The translations under genes and the position numbers were made by a program. This document shows, piece by piece, positions 1 to 11,140 of a DNA stretch of 64,000 nucleotides. Origin of the DNA: Gonocerus acuteangulatus (taxonomy: Eukaryota > Arthropoda > Insecta > Hemiptera > Coreidae). Below the pieces are notes generated by a model. That model saw only the letters and a list, made by a program, of their open reading frames with translations. It was not told the DNA's origin and ran no database searches. The stretch is from positions 5,106,962-5,170,961 of the forward strand of contig OX328126.1 in the NCBI GenBank assembly GCA_946811695.1, in the 5' to 3' direction. Position 1 is the first letter of the stretch. Each line of letters opens with the position of its first letter.

Positions 1-415
1 AACATATAACTGTAATAATAATTTACTATTACAATATCATAGGTAACCACCATATAACTGTAATAATAATTTACTATTACAATATCATAGGTAACCAACA
101 TATAACTGTAATAATAATTTACTATTACAATATCATAGGTAACCAACATATAACTGTAATAATAATTTACTATTACAATATCATAGGGAACCAACATATA
201 AATCACCATTTCTCAAATATTTCCTTAACGCCTACTAGTGTTTAGTTTATCTAATTATTCAACTGTAATAATAATTTACTATTACAATATCATAGGTAAC
301 CAACATATAACTGTAATAATAATTAACTATTACAATATCATAGGTAACCAACATATAAATCACCATTTCTCAAATATTTTTTGCCTACTAGTGTTTAGTT
401 CATCTAATTGATTAT
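1..415. repeat. 48-bp tandem repeat with interrupting spacer
   Basis: About six copies of a 48 bp AT-rich unit containing ATAACTGTAATAATAATTTA run from the window edge, so the array continues to the left. Two copies of a ~65 bp spacer (about 196-260 and 346-412, both with CACCATTTCTCAAATATTT and CTACTAGTGTTTAGTT) break it up. This suggests a larger compound unit of 48-mers plus spacer. No coding potential. Confidence 0.9.
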
Positions 416-490
416 TTTTTTGGATTTATTTGTTTCACAACTTTTGGCAATTATATGTATAGTATTTTATCAGTAGATACATATTAAAAA

Positions 491-828
491 CAAAAAACAA
501 AAAGTCAGTCCCGTAAAAGGCCTAGAGGGCCCTGAGGGGCAGATACTATACAGGTATCTGATTCATGACCATACGACACACTAGGTAGATAGTGTGGTCA
601 GTCCGCCTGATTTTCCCCTTGGCTGCTTCGACTGCTAGAGTCATTAGCAACCAAGGTACCCATTGATAAATTAATTAAAGGCTGGGTTGGCCTAGGGACG
701 GTCATGGAGGCCGAATCCAACCCTTGAGCGAAGACACTGGAAGATAAAAATCTTTAGTTCTTGCTCGGGATTTGAACTCAGGTCCTCCAGCATATTGGAC
801 CAATGCTCTACCACTGAGCTAACCTCGC
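491..828 (-). mobile_element. tRNA-derived SINE, copy 1
   Basis: Read on the minus strand, the element opens with a tRNA-like head: box A region GAGGTTAGCTCAGTGGTAGA, then box B GAGTTCAAATCCCGAGC at about 763-780. An unrelated ~260 bp body follows, ending near 500 in an A/T-rich tail. It is the same family as the copy at 22088-22405; head, body and tail align throughout. Both copies have a run of about ten G immediately 5' of the head. A pol III internal promoter is established for tRNA-derived SINEs; transcription here is inference. Confidence 0.85.
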
Positions 829-1052
829 CTCCCCCCCCCCCCTAAATATTCAACATTGTGTATATCAAAACATTTTACAAATCTTGATAATAATCATAGT
901 GATAATATTATGTTACTTTCTGGCTATTTTTGATCAGTAAGTCATGTGGAATTGGTAGGTCTTTGATTACAAATAATTATCAGAAATGTTATTTTTTAAT
1001 TTATAACACCTCCTACAAACATTCCTGTAAATATTACGTTTTTTTTTTTTTT

Positions 1053-1085
<33 letters not shown>
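829..1085. other. unassigned AT-rich spacer and poly-T tract
   Basis: A C-run follows the SINE head. The rest is AT-rich sequence with no open frame or repeat I can place. It ends in a nearly pure T tract at about 1040-1095. Confidence 0.6.
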
Positions 1086-1097
<12 letters not shown>

Positions 1098-2061
1098 CGC
1101 GGTTCCTCCCTCCCACCATAGGGACCTCATGACGCAATCCGGAAGTGCCGAAACATGGTTTATGGGCAAAATTCGCGCGAAAACATAGTTGCGCTTACTT
1201 CATATCCTTGCAAGCACTCGTTTTATAGGCCTAGGAAACGAATGCAACCATTTTTAAGGGTGCGTTTACACCTGACACTTCTCGCAGGAAATATATGTCA
1301 GGTATCGGATAGATATTCTCTTGAAGGTTTCCATACTGACAGAAATAGGTATACATTTATGTCATGGATATGTATAGGACAGTTCTGGATTTGTTCTAAT
1401 TTGCGATAAATTCACCAAAAGCACAAATAATCAGTGTTTACATCTGTTGGTATAGAAGTGTCGACAATACACCTTGTAGCCAAGATATTTATCTCTGAAA
1501 TTAAATTCTTCTCGTAAAAATCTGTGTTTACACCTGGTGGTATAGAAGTTTCGACACTTATAGTTCGTGATAGAAATATATATCTCAGACATAAATTGCT
1601 CATGGTTTACACTAGTCGCAATTTCTGTCTGATATAAATTTCCTGCAATAACTAGCAAGTGTAAACCCACCCTAAGGTGATAGCTTAAACAGTTTTTCGA
1701 GAAAAGGGGGGGAAATAGTGGTTGAGTCAAGTTAATTGTTTGGGTACTTAGAATCATCGCATTCAGTTAAAATATTTTCTGAATGTTTGAAATTCACATA
1801 AACAAAGATGAATTTGGGTTGGCTTTAAGGAAGGATTAGAATAAAATATTTTAATTATAAAATTGAAAGGTTTTAGGAACTTCGTATATTTTCCTTAATA
1901 TCTCGAAAACGGTTGAGAATCTTGGTAAGCAGAAGGTTACCATTCGAAAGCTTACTAATTGCTCTACAAAAAAGATTCTGAAGCAATTTTCGATTTGGCG
2001 ATGTGAATCGGGAAATAAGTGCTTAAAACTTCAAATGTGTTTGTTTTATTCTTTTGAATGG
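1086..2061 (-). repeat. dispersed repeat family A, copy 1 (split by a MITE)
   Basis: Reverse-complementing this stretch gives the same order of blocks as 16215-16998: the AAGTGCTTAAAACT region, a TTTCGAGATATTAAGGAAA-like block, a TTTTCGCGCGAATTTTGCC-like block, then a CACTTCCGGATTGCGTCATG block and a GGGAGGAACCGCGCTAAA hairpin end. Bases 1258-1672 are absent from the other copy and are a separate insertion. No protein is encoded. The family is non-autonomous or a fragment of something larger. Confidence 0.8.
1258..1672. mobile_element. Harbinger-like MITE, 415 bp, TAA target duplication
   Basis: The ends are imperfect inverted repeats: GGGTGCGTTTACACCTG on the left and, reverse-complemented, GGGTGGGTTTACACTTG on the right. 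TAA lies on both sides (1255-1257 and 1673-1675). The paralogous repeat at about 16600-16620 has the uninterrupted target with a single CAA, so the insertion and its 3 bp duplication are directly visible. A 3 bp TWA duplication is typical of PIF/Harbinger; the superfamily call is inference, since there is no transposase. Confidence 0.8.
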
Positions 2062-2302
2062 GTTTTTGTCGTTTTTTTCAAACACTTTTTAATTGATTTT
2101 TTTAATTGCATTAATCTGTAAAATTAGTATTATGGTAAAAGAAAATAAGACGCAGTAAGCAGTGTGTGTTTAGAGCGAACCTTGACAAGTACAGGGAGTA
2201 ATTCTTCTATCAGGTTGAGGCGAGAGTCTGGGCGGACCCTTACAACCGTGACCTATTTGAGGTCATAAATTATTTTATGAAAGGTCTAACCCTTCCAAAT
2301 GA
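2062..2302. other. unassigned spacer
   Basis: No open frame, RNA gene or repeat partner recognised in this stretch. Confidence 0.5.
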
Positions 2303-2361
2303 CACTAGGGATAAGAAAGGAACCGCGCAAAGATGACGCAGTTTCTGCGAGTCGGACTTTT
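2303..2361 (-). repeat. 57-bp dispersed hairpin block, copy 1
   Basis: The minus strand reads AAAAGTCCGACTCGCAG, then a GAACTGCG...CGCGGTTC imperfect hairpin, then TTATCCCTAGTG. The same block recurs at 13426, 15906, 61971 and 63691. It abuts the 57 bp satellite, which begins about 20 bp beyond it. Confidence 0.85.
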
Positions 2362-2380
2362 CTATGCTTTATTCTTTTTT

Positions 2381-5000
2381 GCACGGGACTCTCTACTTGT
2401 TACACTTTCCTTTTGCTCTACTGGTTACAGACAGTTTGCACGGGACTCTCTACTTGTTACACTGTCCTTTTGCTCTACTGGTTACAGACAGTTTGCACGG
2501 GACTCTCTACTTGTTACACTTTCCTTTTGCTCTACTGGTTACAGACAGTTTGCACGGGACTCTCTACTTGTTACACTTTCCTTTTGCTCTACTGGTTACA
2601 GACAGTTTGCACGGGACTCTCTACTTGTTACACTTTCCTTTTGCTCTACTGGTTACAGACAGTTTGCACGGGACTCTATACTTGTTACACTTTCCTTTTG
2701 CTCTACTGGTTACAGACAGTTTGCACGGGACTCTCTACTTGTTACATTTTCCTTTTGCTCTACTGGTTACAGACAGTTTGCACGGGACTCTCTACTTGTT
2801 ACACTTTCCTTTTGCTCTACTGGTTACAGACAGTTTGCACGGGACTCTCTACTTGTTACACTTTCCTTTTGCTCTACTGGTTACAGACAGTTTGCACGGG
2901 ACCCTCTACTTGTTACACTTTCCTTTTGCTCTACTGGTTACAGACAGTTTGCACGGGACTCTCTACTTGTTACACTTTCCTTTTGCTCTACTGGTTACAG
3001 ACAGTTTGCACGGGACCCTCTACTTGTTACACTTTCCTTATGCTCTACTGGTTACAGACAGTTTGCACGGGACCCTCTACTTGTTACACTTTCCTTTTGC
3101 TCTACTGGTTACAGACAGTTTGCACGGGACTCTCTACTTGTTACACTTTCCTTTTGCTCTACTGGTTACAGACAGTTTGCACGGGACTCTCTACTTGTTT
3201 CACTTTCCTTTTGCTCTACTGGTTACAGACAGTTTGCACGGGACTCTCTACTTGTTACACTTTCCTTTTGCTCTACTGGTTACAGACAGTTTGCACGGGA
3301 CTCCCTACTTGTTACACTTTCCTTTTGCTCTACTGGTTACAGACAGTTTGCACGGGACTCTCTACTTGTTACACTTTCCTTTTGCTCTACTGGTTACAGA
3401 CAGTTTGCACGGGACCCTCTACTTGTTACACTTTCCTTTTGCTCTACTGGTTACAGACAGTTTGCACGGGACTCTCTACTTGTTACACTTTCCTTTTGCT
3501 CTACTGGTTACAGACAGTTTGCACGGGACCCTCTACTTGTAACACTTTCCTTTTGCTCTACTGGTTACAGACAGTTTGCACGGGACCCTCTACTTGTTAC
3601 ACTTTCCTTTTGCTCTACTGGTTACAGACAGTTTGCACGGGACTCTCTACTTGTTACACTTTCCTTTTGCTCTACTGGTTACAGACAGTTTGCACGGGAC
3701 TCTCTACTTGTTACACTTTCCTTTTGCTCTACTGGTTACAGACAGTTTGCACGGGACTCTCTACTTGTTACACTTTCCTTTTGCTCTACTGGTTACAGAC
3801 AGTTTGCACGGGACTCCCTACTTGTTACACTTTCCTTTTGCTCTACTGGTTACAGACAGTTTGCACGGGACTCTCTACTTGTTACACTTTCCTTTTGCTC
3901 TACTGGTTACAGACAGTTTGCACGGGACTCTCTACTTGTTACACTTTCCTTTTGCTCTACTGGTTACAGACAGTTTGCACGGGACTCTCTACTTGTTACA
4001 CTTTCCTTTTGCTCTACTGGTTACAGACAGTTTGCACGAGACTCTCTACTTGTTACACTTTCCTTTTGCTCTACTGGTTACAGACAGTTTGCACGGGACT
4101 CTCTACTTGTTACACTTTCCTTTTGCTCTACTGGTTACAGACAGTTTGCACGAGACTCTCTACTTGTTACACTTTCCTTTTGCTCTACTGGTTACAGACA
4201 GTTTGCACGGGACTCTCTACTTGTTACACTTTCCTTTTGCTCTACTGGTTACAGACAGTTTGCACGGGACTCCCTACTTGTTACACTTTCCTTTTGCTCT
4301 ACTGGTTACAGACAGTTTGCACGGGACTCTCTACTTGTTACACTTTCCTTTTGCTCTACTGGTTACAGACAGTTTGAACGGGACTCCCTACTTGTTACAC
4401 TTTCCTTTTGCTCTACTGGTTACGGACAGTTTGCACGAGACTCTCTACTTGTTACACTTTCCTTTTGCTCTACTGGTTACAGACAGTTTGCACGGGACTC
4501 CCTACTTGTTACACTTTCCTTTTGCTCTACTGGTTACAGACAGTTTGCACGGGACTCTCTACTTGTTACACTTTCCTTTTGCTCTACTGGTTACAGACAG
4601 TTTGCACGGGACTCTCTACTTGTTACACTTTCCTTTTGCTCTACTGGTTACAGACAGTTTGCACGGGACTCTCTACTTGTTACACTTTCCTTTTGCTCTA
4701 CTGGTTACAGACAGTTTGCACGGGACTCTCTACTTGTTACACTTTCGTTTTGCTCTACTGGTTACAGACAGTTTGTACGGGACTCCCTACTTGTTACACT
4801 TTCCTTTTGCTCTACTGGTTAAAGACAGTTTGCACGGGACTCTCTACTTGTTACACTTTCCTTTTGCTCTACTGGTTACAGACAGTTTGCACGGGACTCT
4901 CTACTTGTTACACTTTCCTTTTGCTCTACTGGTTACAGACAGTTTGCACGGGACTCTCTACTTGTTACACTGTCCTTTTGCTCTACTGGTTACAGACAGT
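2381..5000. repeat. 57-bp tandem array, ~46 units
   Basis: Unit of exactly 57 bp containing TTTGCACGGGACTCTCTACT and CTACTGGTTACAGACAG, with scattered single-base variants (CTCTCT/CCCTCT/CTCCCT, GGGA/GAGA). Because 57 is 19 codons and the unit has no stop in any of the three forward frames, it creates overlapping open frames of about 390-830 codons in all three frames at once. Nothing suggests selection on any one frame. I treat these as non-coding. Confidence 0.95.
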
Positions 5001-5224
5001 TTTGCAGGTTGGCCACAAAACAGTACTAACACTCAATTTTGCTTGACTTGTTGTTTAAACAGGTGTAGTATTTGTCATAAATACTTGTCGTTCTATATAA
5101 GGTGGCTTAGTGACAAATACTTGTTTCTCGTTGAGTGTACCCAAACGCTGTTTTATCGGCAATTATACAAGTACTGAAAGATGAATTGGGCAAATAAAAA
5201 AGAGATCTTTTTCAAATACAGTAT

Positions 5225-5685
5225 ACATATGTTCTTATGTATTTCGACACGCTGAATCCGAATCCGGAGTCCGTTTAACACTATCACGTCAGGTTTAGGA
5301 GCATTTGAAGGTCAAATTTCGTATTAAGTCCTTTTTGAGGGTCGCTGAATTCGAATCCGAGGTCTGTTTCATCCCATTGGCACAACATTAAAGTCATTTC
5401 AAGGAAAGATATGTCTATTTTGCAAAAAAATAAAAATGTTGACTACATATTCATTTCTTGCAAAATATACATATTTGTCCTTGAAATTAACTGCATTTTG
5501 CTCCAATGTGCTGAAACAGACCACGGATTCGAATTCACTGACCCTCAAAACCATGGAAGCTCTATTTATTTCTTCTTTCACGACTTCATGCGAAATTTGA
5601 CCCTCAAATGCTCTTAAACCTGACATGATGGGGGGAAACGGACTCCGGATTCGGATTCAGCGCGTCGAAATATATAAGAATATAT
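5225..5685. mobile_element. foldback element with ~200-bp arms
   Basis: The left arm (about 5225-5430) and right arm (about 5470-5685) are imperfect reverse complements. Both contain GCTGAATCCGAATCCGGAGT and a GGTCAAATTTCG block. The loop is short and AT-rich, near 5430-5470. There is no coding region; the small open frames on both strands are mirror images of each other. Superfamily unknown. Confidence 0.8.
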
Positions 5686-5686
5686 C

Positions 5687-5942
5687 TTCGATACAAATGC
5701 AAAGTATCGAATGTGAAAATCACCACTTTCCAGAGTGAAAAAACCTTTTTTTCATTACTTTGATTTGTGACAGTCAAATAGTCGCCAGATTCTACCTTTT
5801 GACAGTGGTTACTTTCCCTTTCACTGAGTGAACTTAGATTCGAGAGTTTGTCGTCCATCAGTCCAACAGCAATCAGTATAGTTTGAAAATTAAAAATACG
5901 TTTTTTTCTCATTTCATACTTTGCATTTGTATTGGCGATATG
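5687..5942. mobile_element. small inverted-repeat element
   Basis: The terminal inverted repeats are about 25 bp: GATACAAATGCAAAGTAT at 5691 and its reverse complement near 5920-5936. They bound about 200 bp of non-coding DNA directly next to the foldback element. Possibly a MITE or part of the same composite. Confidence 0.5.
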
Positions 5943-6218
5943 TATGGTGTCTTTGGAAAATACCACTTTTTTTTGTGCGTGTGTCTGTGTCCCGCAGCAC
6001 CTTTATACCTCAGTACAAGTGCTTGTGTGTCATGCAATAATGAGTATGCGATATTATAATTCTGGTCATTATATTCATTGACCTTGGAGAATCAATTCAC
6101 AATACATTTAGCCTCCGTTTATTACAATATTTACACAATTCTATATCTTTATATAAACAATAGGCCTTATTATAAACAATATATTCATGCTCTGAGAGAT
6201 TTGCAGACATTTTGTTAG
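5943..6218. other. unassigned AT-rich spacer
   Basis: No gene or repeat recognised before the Tc1 element. Confidence 0.5.
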
Positions 6219-6220
6219 TA

Positions 6221-7273
6221 CACTCCTCGTCAAAAAAAACGCAACACCCTAAAATTTATTGATTACACAAGTTTTTAATTGAAATAAAAAATATTAAGTT
6301 GATGTTTCTTATCAGACAAATACATAGGAGGAGAAAAACAACAATTTCATTTGAATTCCAGCACTTCTTCTTATCTTTAATCCTATTGTTTATAAACAGC
6401 ACTAATTCCATAGTCATTCTTATCGACTTAGCGATGCAAAAAAAAAAAATTACTAGGGCTCAGTATCAGTGTTAATTTCATCAAGTACGCATTATTTTAG
6501 AATTCGTTAGTAATTATGGCACGGCTAGATAGAGATGACACAATTAGGGCAGTGACGATGCACCAAGAAGGCCGAAGCACTCGTTACATTGCTAATCGAC
6601 TTGGGGTCCATTTTTCAACTGTCGCACGGGCCTTGAAACGGTTCAGAGAGACAGGAGGATACACAAGAAGACCTGGATCGGGCCGACCACGGGTCACATC
6701 AGCCGAAGACGACCGTTTTATCCGGCTCTAGACTCTCAGAAATCGGCTCATAACAGCAAACGACTTAAGAAACTTGGTCGCTGGTGTCCGAAACTTACAT
6801 GTTTCGGTATCAACAGTTACGAGACGAGTGAGGAATACTGGACTGAGGGCACGAAGGCCCATGGTTGGACCACTTCTCTCCAGAGAACACCGAAAAGCCC
6901 GCTTAGGTTTGCCCAGGAGCACCGAGATTGGACTGTCGATGACTGGAGACGAGTCCTGTTTACCGATGAGACCAGAGTGGCGCTAAACTCTCCTGACGGA
7001 CGCAGAAGAGTGTGGAGGAGGCCAGGTGAGCGATACAGCCAATGTTGTATAGTCGGAAGGGAGCCTTATGGTGGAGGCTCCGTGATGTTCTGGGGTGGCA
7101 TCTCATGGGAAGCTCGCACGGAGTTAGTTTCGATTCGCGGGGGCCCTTTGACTGCACAAAGATACGTGGCAGACATTTTGGAGGGCCATGTCATGCCATA
7201 TATGCCATTTATTGACGAAAACCCAGTGAAATTAATAAATTTTAGGGTGTTGCGTTTTTTTTGACGAGGAGTT
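6221..7273 (+). mobile_element. Tc1/mariner-like element, internally deleted
   Basis: The two ends are inverted repeats of at least 38 bp, beginning ACTCCTCGTCAAAAAAAACG and continuing through CAACACCCTAAAATTTATT. They match perfectly apart from the outermost base. TA lies outside both ends (6219-6220 and 7274-7275), the standard Tc1/mariner target. The element is about 1.05 kb and carries a broken transposase gene that runs straight into the right repeat, so the last catalytic region has been deleted. Intact ends could still be recognised by a transposase supplied from elsewhere (inference). Confidence 0.95.
6516..7234 (+). pseudogene. Tc1-like transposase pseudogene
   Basis: The start at 6516 (MARLDRDD) gives an N-terminal helix-turn-helix region: TIRAVTMHQEGRSTRYIANR, then GVHFSTVARALKRF, then the linker GGYTRRPGSGRPR typical of Tc1 DNA-binding domains. 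A TAG interrupts after FIRL at about 6729. The frame then continues through the second HTH (HVSVSTVTRRVRNTGLRAR), shifts near 6905, and resumes as RFAQEHRDWTVDDWRRVLFTDE. That last motif supplies the first catalytic aspartate. The GGGSVMFWGGIS motif is present at 7074-7109. The second aspartate (the DNA-RPH region) and the final D/E are missing because the frame ends in the right terminal repeat. No activity is expected. Confidence 0.92.
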
Positions 7274-7275
7274 TA

Positions 7276-8013
7276 TATCATTCTCCATATAAATTGTTTT
7301 CTTTAAGAAGGATTGATTCGACTTATCTCTTCTACTTGAAGCAGAATGAGTTGGGTTATCATTCTTTTTCCACTTGAACAATTCAACTGAGAAAATCTCA
7401 TCGCTTTCCACTTCTTCTACAGAAATTCCTCTTTCTTCTTAGACTTTATTGTCCAAAGTTATTCTCTAAAGATTATATTCTTCTATATCACTATATCTTA
7501 AGGGTATTTTTTCCTATATACAATTCCATAATTATTGATTTTTTTTTCAAGTAAACTCTTTATAAAACTAATAAAAACGTCAGGAGAAATACATCAACAT
7601 GTCAAATCTGTCCGTTAATTGTTGCATTGCAGCCGAAACACTACTCCAGACCAAATATTAAATGTGGCCGATGGACTTAAGATTAGCACATGCCGTTGCA
7701 AAATAATGCTGTCCCCCCAAAAAAACTAACGTTTAAAAAAAGCTACCAACTTCCAGTATGAACTCAATGTAAGTTAAATCGGTCAAGGCCGTATGTAAGT
7801 TAGCAAAACTGACCAAGTTGGAATTGGACTAATAAGTGACTAGGTATTATTAGGTTCTTCACAAGGTATTATGAGCCTAAAACTTGACCAATACTATGAT
7901 ATAACTTTCATAGCCAAACTTTTTTTTTGGGAGGGGCCTGGAACTTGGCCTCTTTTTTTCAACTTTATTTTTTTGGGGGGATATCAATACTTTTTTGCAA
8001 GTGAATTATATTT
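7276..8013. other. unassigned region
   Basis: AT-rich sequence with no convincing reading frame, RNA gene or repeat partner. Confidence 0.5.
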
Positions 8014-8828
8014 TGGATATAAAAGGTGGTATTAGGAAGGACATAGAATGTGGTGGTACTAGTAAGGATATGTAATGCGGTATTAGGGAGGATATAGAAG
8101 GTGGTATTAGGAAGGATATAGAAGACGGTATTAGGACGGACATTGAAGGTGGTATTAGGTAGGATATAGAAGGTGGTATTAGAAAGGATATAGAAGGGTG
8201 TATTAGGAAGGATATAGAAGGCGAAATTAGGGTGGATATAAAAGGTGGTATTCGGTCGGATATAAAAGGTGGTATTAGCAAGGATATAGAAGAGTGCATT
8301 AGGACGGACATTGAAGGTGGTATTAGGAAGGATATACAAGGTGGTATTAGGAAGCATATGGAAGAAGGTATTAGGAAGGATATTGAAGGTGGTATTAGGA
8401 AGGATATAGAAGGTGGTGTTAGGAAAAATATAGAAGAAGGTAATAGGAAAGATATAGAAGGTGGTATTAGGAAGGATATAGAAGAATGTAATAGGAAAGA
8501 TATTGAAGGTGGTATTAGGAAGGATATAGAAGGTAGTATTAGGAAGGATATAGAAGAAGGTATTAGGAAGGATATAGAAGGTGGTGCTAGGAAGGATATA
8601 GAAGAAGGTATTAGGAAGGATATAAAAGGTGGTATTAGGAAGGATATAGAAGAGGGTATTAGGACGGATATTGAAGTTGGTATTAGGAAGGATATAGAAG
8701 GTGGTGTTAGGAAGGTAATAGGAAAGATATAGAAGGTGGTATTAGGAATGATATAGAAGAAGGTATTAGGAAGGATATAGAAGAGGGTATTACGAAGGAT
8801 ATAGAAAAGGGTATTAGGAAGGATATAT
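8014..8828. repeat. 24-bp tandem array, ~34 units
   Basis: The consensus is GGTGGTATTAGGAAGGATATAGAA-like: GGTGGTATTAGG plus AAGGATATAGAA. The unit is eight codons, so a 166-codon forward frame (repeat GGIRKDIE) and 100-130-codon reverse frames stay open without implying a protein. Variation is concentrated in the GGTGGT/GAAGGT/GAGTGT positions. Confidence 0.92.
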
Positions 8829-8887
8829 TGTGGTTTTATTCTGTCTATAAGTCAATCAAAGTCTTAATTTGATCTATTATTGTATTT

Positions 8888-10333
8888 CCCCCCTATTATT
8901 GTCCCTCCCCCGATTAGTGTGTTCCCCCTTATTAGTGTGTTTCCTTCCGATTAGTGGGTCCCCGCTATTAGTGCCCCCTGATTAGTGTGTTTCCCCTCTA
9001 ATAGTGTGTTTCCTCCTGATTAGTAGGTCCCCACTATTAGTACCCCCTGATTAGTGTGTTTCCCCACGATTAGTAGGTCCCCCCTATTAGTGCCACATGA
9101 TTAGTGTGTTCCCCTCCTTATTAGTGTGTTTCCTCCCGATTAGTAGGTCCCCCCTAATAGTGCCCACTGATTAGTGTGTTTCCTCCCAATGTTACCTCCG
9201 ATTAGTAGTTCCCCCCTATTAGTGCCCCCTTATTAGTGTGTTTCCTTCCGATCAGTAGGTCCCCGCTATTAGTGCCCCCTGATTAGTGCGTTCCTCCTTT
9301 TATTAGTGTGTTTCCTCCCCATTAGTAGGTCCCCCTTAAAGTGCCACCTTATTAGCGTGTTTCCACTCTATTAGTTTGTTACCTCCCGATTAGTAGGTCC
9401 CCCTTAAAGTGCCCCCTTATTAGCGTGTTTCCACTCTATTAGTGTGTTTCCTCCCGATTAGTAGGTCCCCCTATTAGTGCCTCCTGATTAGTGTGTTTCC
9501 ACTCTATTAGTTTGTTACCTCCCGATTAGTAGGTCTCCCCTATTAGTGCCACATGATTAGTGTGTTCCCCTCCTTATTAGCGTGTTTCCTCCCGATTAGT
9601 AGGTCCCCCTTAATAGTGCCCACTGATTAGTGTGTTTCCTCCCTATGTTACCTCCGATTAGTAGTTCCCCCCTATTAGTGCCCCCTTATTAGTGTGTTTC
9701 CTTCCGATCAGTAGGTCCCCGCTATTAGTGCCCCCTGATTAGTGCGTTACTCCTTTTATTAGTGTGTTTCCTCCCGATTAGTAGTGCCACCTTATTAGCG
9801 TGTTTCCACTCTATTAGTTTGTTACCTCCCGATTAGTAGGTCCCCCTTAAAGTGCCACCTTATTAGCATGTTTCCACTCTATTAGTGTGTTTCCTCCCGA
9901 TTAGTAGGTCCCCCCAATAGTGCCCCCTGATTAGTGTGTTTCCACTCTATTAGTTTGTTACCTCCCGATTAGTAGGTCTCCCCTATTAGTGCCACATGAT
10001 TAGTGTGTTCCCCTCCTTATTAGTATGTTTCCTCCCGATTAGTTGGTCCCCCCTAATAGTGCCCCCTTATTAGTGTGTTCCCCCTTATTAGTGTGTTCCC
10101 CCTTATTAGTGTGTTTCCTTCCGATTAGTAGGTCCCCGCTATTAGTGCCCCCTGATTAGTGCGTCCCCCCTTTTATTAGTGTGTTTCCTCCCGATTAGTA
10201 GGTCCCCTTAAAGTGCCACCTTATTAGCGTGTTCCCCCTTATTAGTGTGTTTCCTGCCGATTAGTAGGTCCCCCTAGTAGTGCCCCCTTATTAGTGTGTT
10301 TCCTCTCTATTAGTGTGTTACCTCCCGATTAGT
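8888..10333. repeat. ATTAGT-motif array with ~450-bp higher-order unit
   Basis: Short 15-20 bp modules of the type CCTCCCGATTAGTAGGTCC, CCCTATTAGTGCCCCC and TGATTAGTGTGTTTCC alternate irregularly. The rare variant GTGCCACATGATTAG recurs near 9090, 9547 and 9990, and the modules around it recur in the same order. This gives a higher-order period of about 440-460 bp. Confidence 0.88.
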
Positions 10334-11140
10334 ACTATTATACTATTATTATGTGAAATATAATATTTTAAGCTTTGCAAAAGCGAATGTTGAAACAATG
10401 TAATAAGTATGGTCTATATAGCTATCACATTGTATTCGGGAAAATTTATAACAACAAAAGTAGCTGTGATTTGAAATAACTTTTAGTAAGGAATTTCCTT
10501 GGTGGGGAAAACAAAGCTAAAGGAAAGTACTGGGAAAGTGCTGATGAAACTTATCTATGTAGTTTGGAACTTTTATTGAACTTGTAGGAGAATGGTTTTA
10601 TATCCTCCTTTATTGGTTTATTTATTACTTGTTTCTGTTATTGGAAGTATTTTGTTAAATATTTGCAAAGTAATTCATTAACAATAAATTGCTTGTTTAG
10701 GAAATAGAAATAGTCTACGCTTAAGAGTTCGATTTTCTTGAATTTATTTGCAAAAAAAAGAAAATGATAGAACTCTGCATATTTTGCAAAAAAATTGCCA
10801 AAACGCTAACTCTATGTTAGTGTAATCGAAAAATATGTTTAATGTTTAATGATGATAGGACCTTTATCATCAGATCGTCACTTTCCATTTACCACGATGT
10901 TGTACTATATTCGAAATGCTGTAAAAAATATTCGGAACGAATGGGTAAAAGCTAAAGTAAGGGATATTAAATATGAAACGAACGCTTGGCGAAATAAAAA
11001 CACTTTTACGATCAAAGAAATTTTTACTATCCAGGCTTCGCGTTGGGCGCACCTTCTTTACCCATTCTACAAGATAGAAATGACACACAAACGTGGTTTT
11101 GTAACGAAACTCCAGACCGTTGGACTCGTCTGCCAGACCG
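10334..11140. other. unassigned region
   Basis: AT-rich flank with no recognisable gene. A frame of about 100 codons on each strand near 10850-11178 overlaps but resembles nothing I know. Confidence 0.5.

Noticed and set aside
2303..2361. Firm call of Helitron 3' end for the 57 bp block
   Set aside because: Hairpin and CTAG-T fit, but some copies may align past CTAG and no Rep/helicase sequence is present; kept as a hypothesis only.
2299..5177. Long forward open frames (about 390-830 codons) across the 57 bp array
   Set aside because: All three frames are open because the unit is 57 bp without stops; the pattern is that of a satellite, not of selection on one frame.
8232..8732. 166-codon frame with repeated GGIRKDIE
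   Set aside because: Produced by a 24 bp tandem array; reverse frames are equally open.
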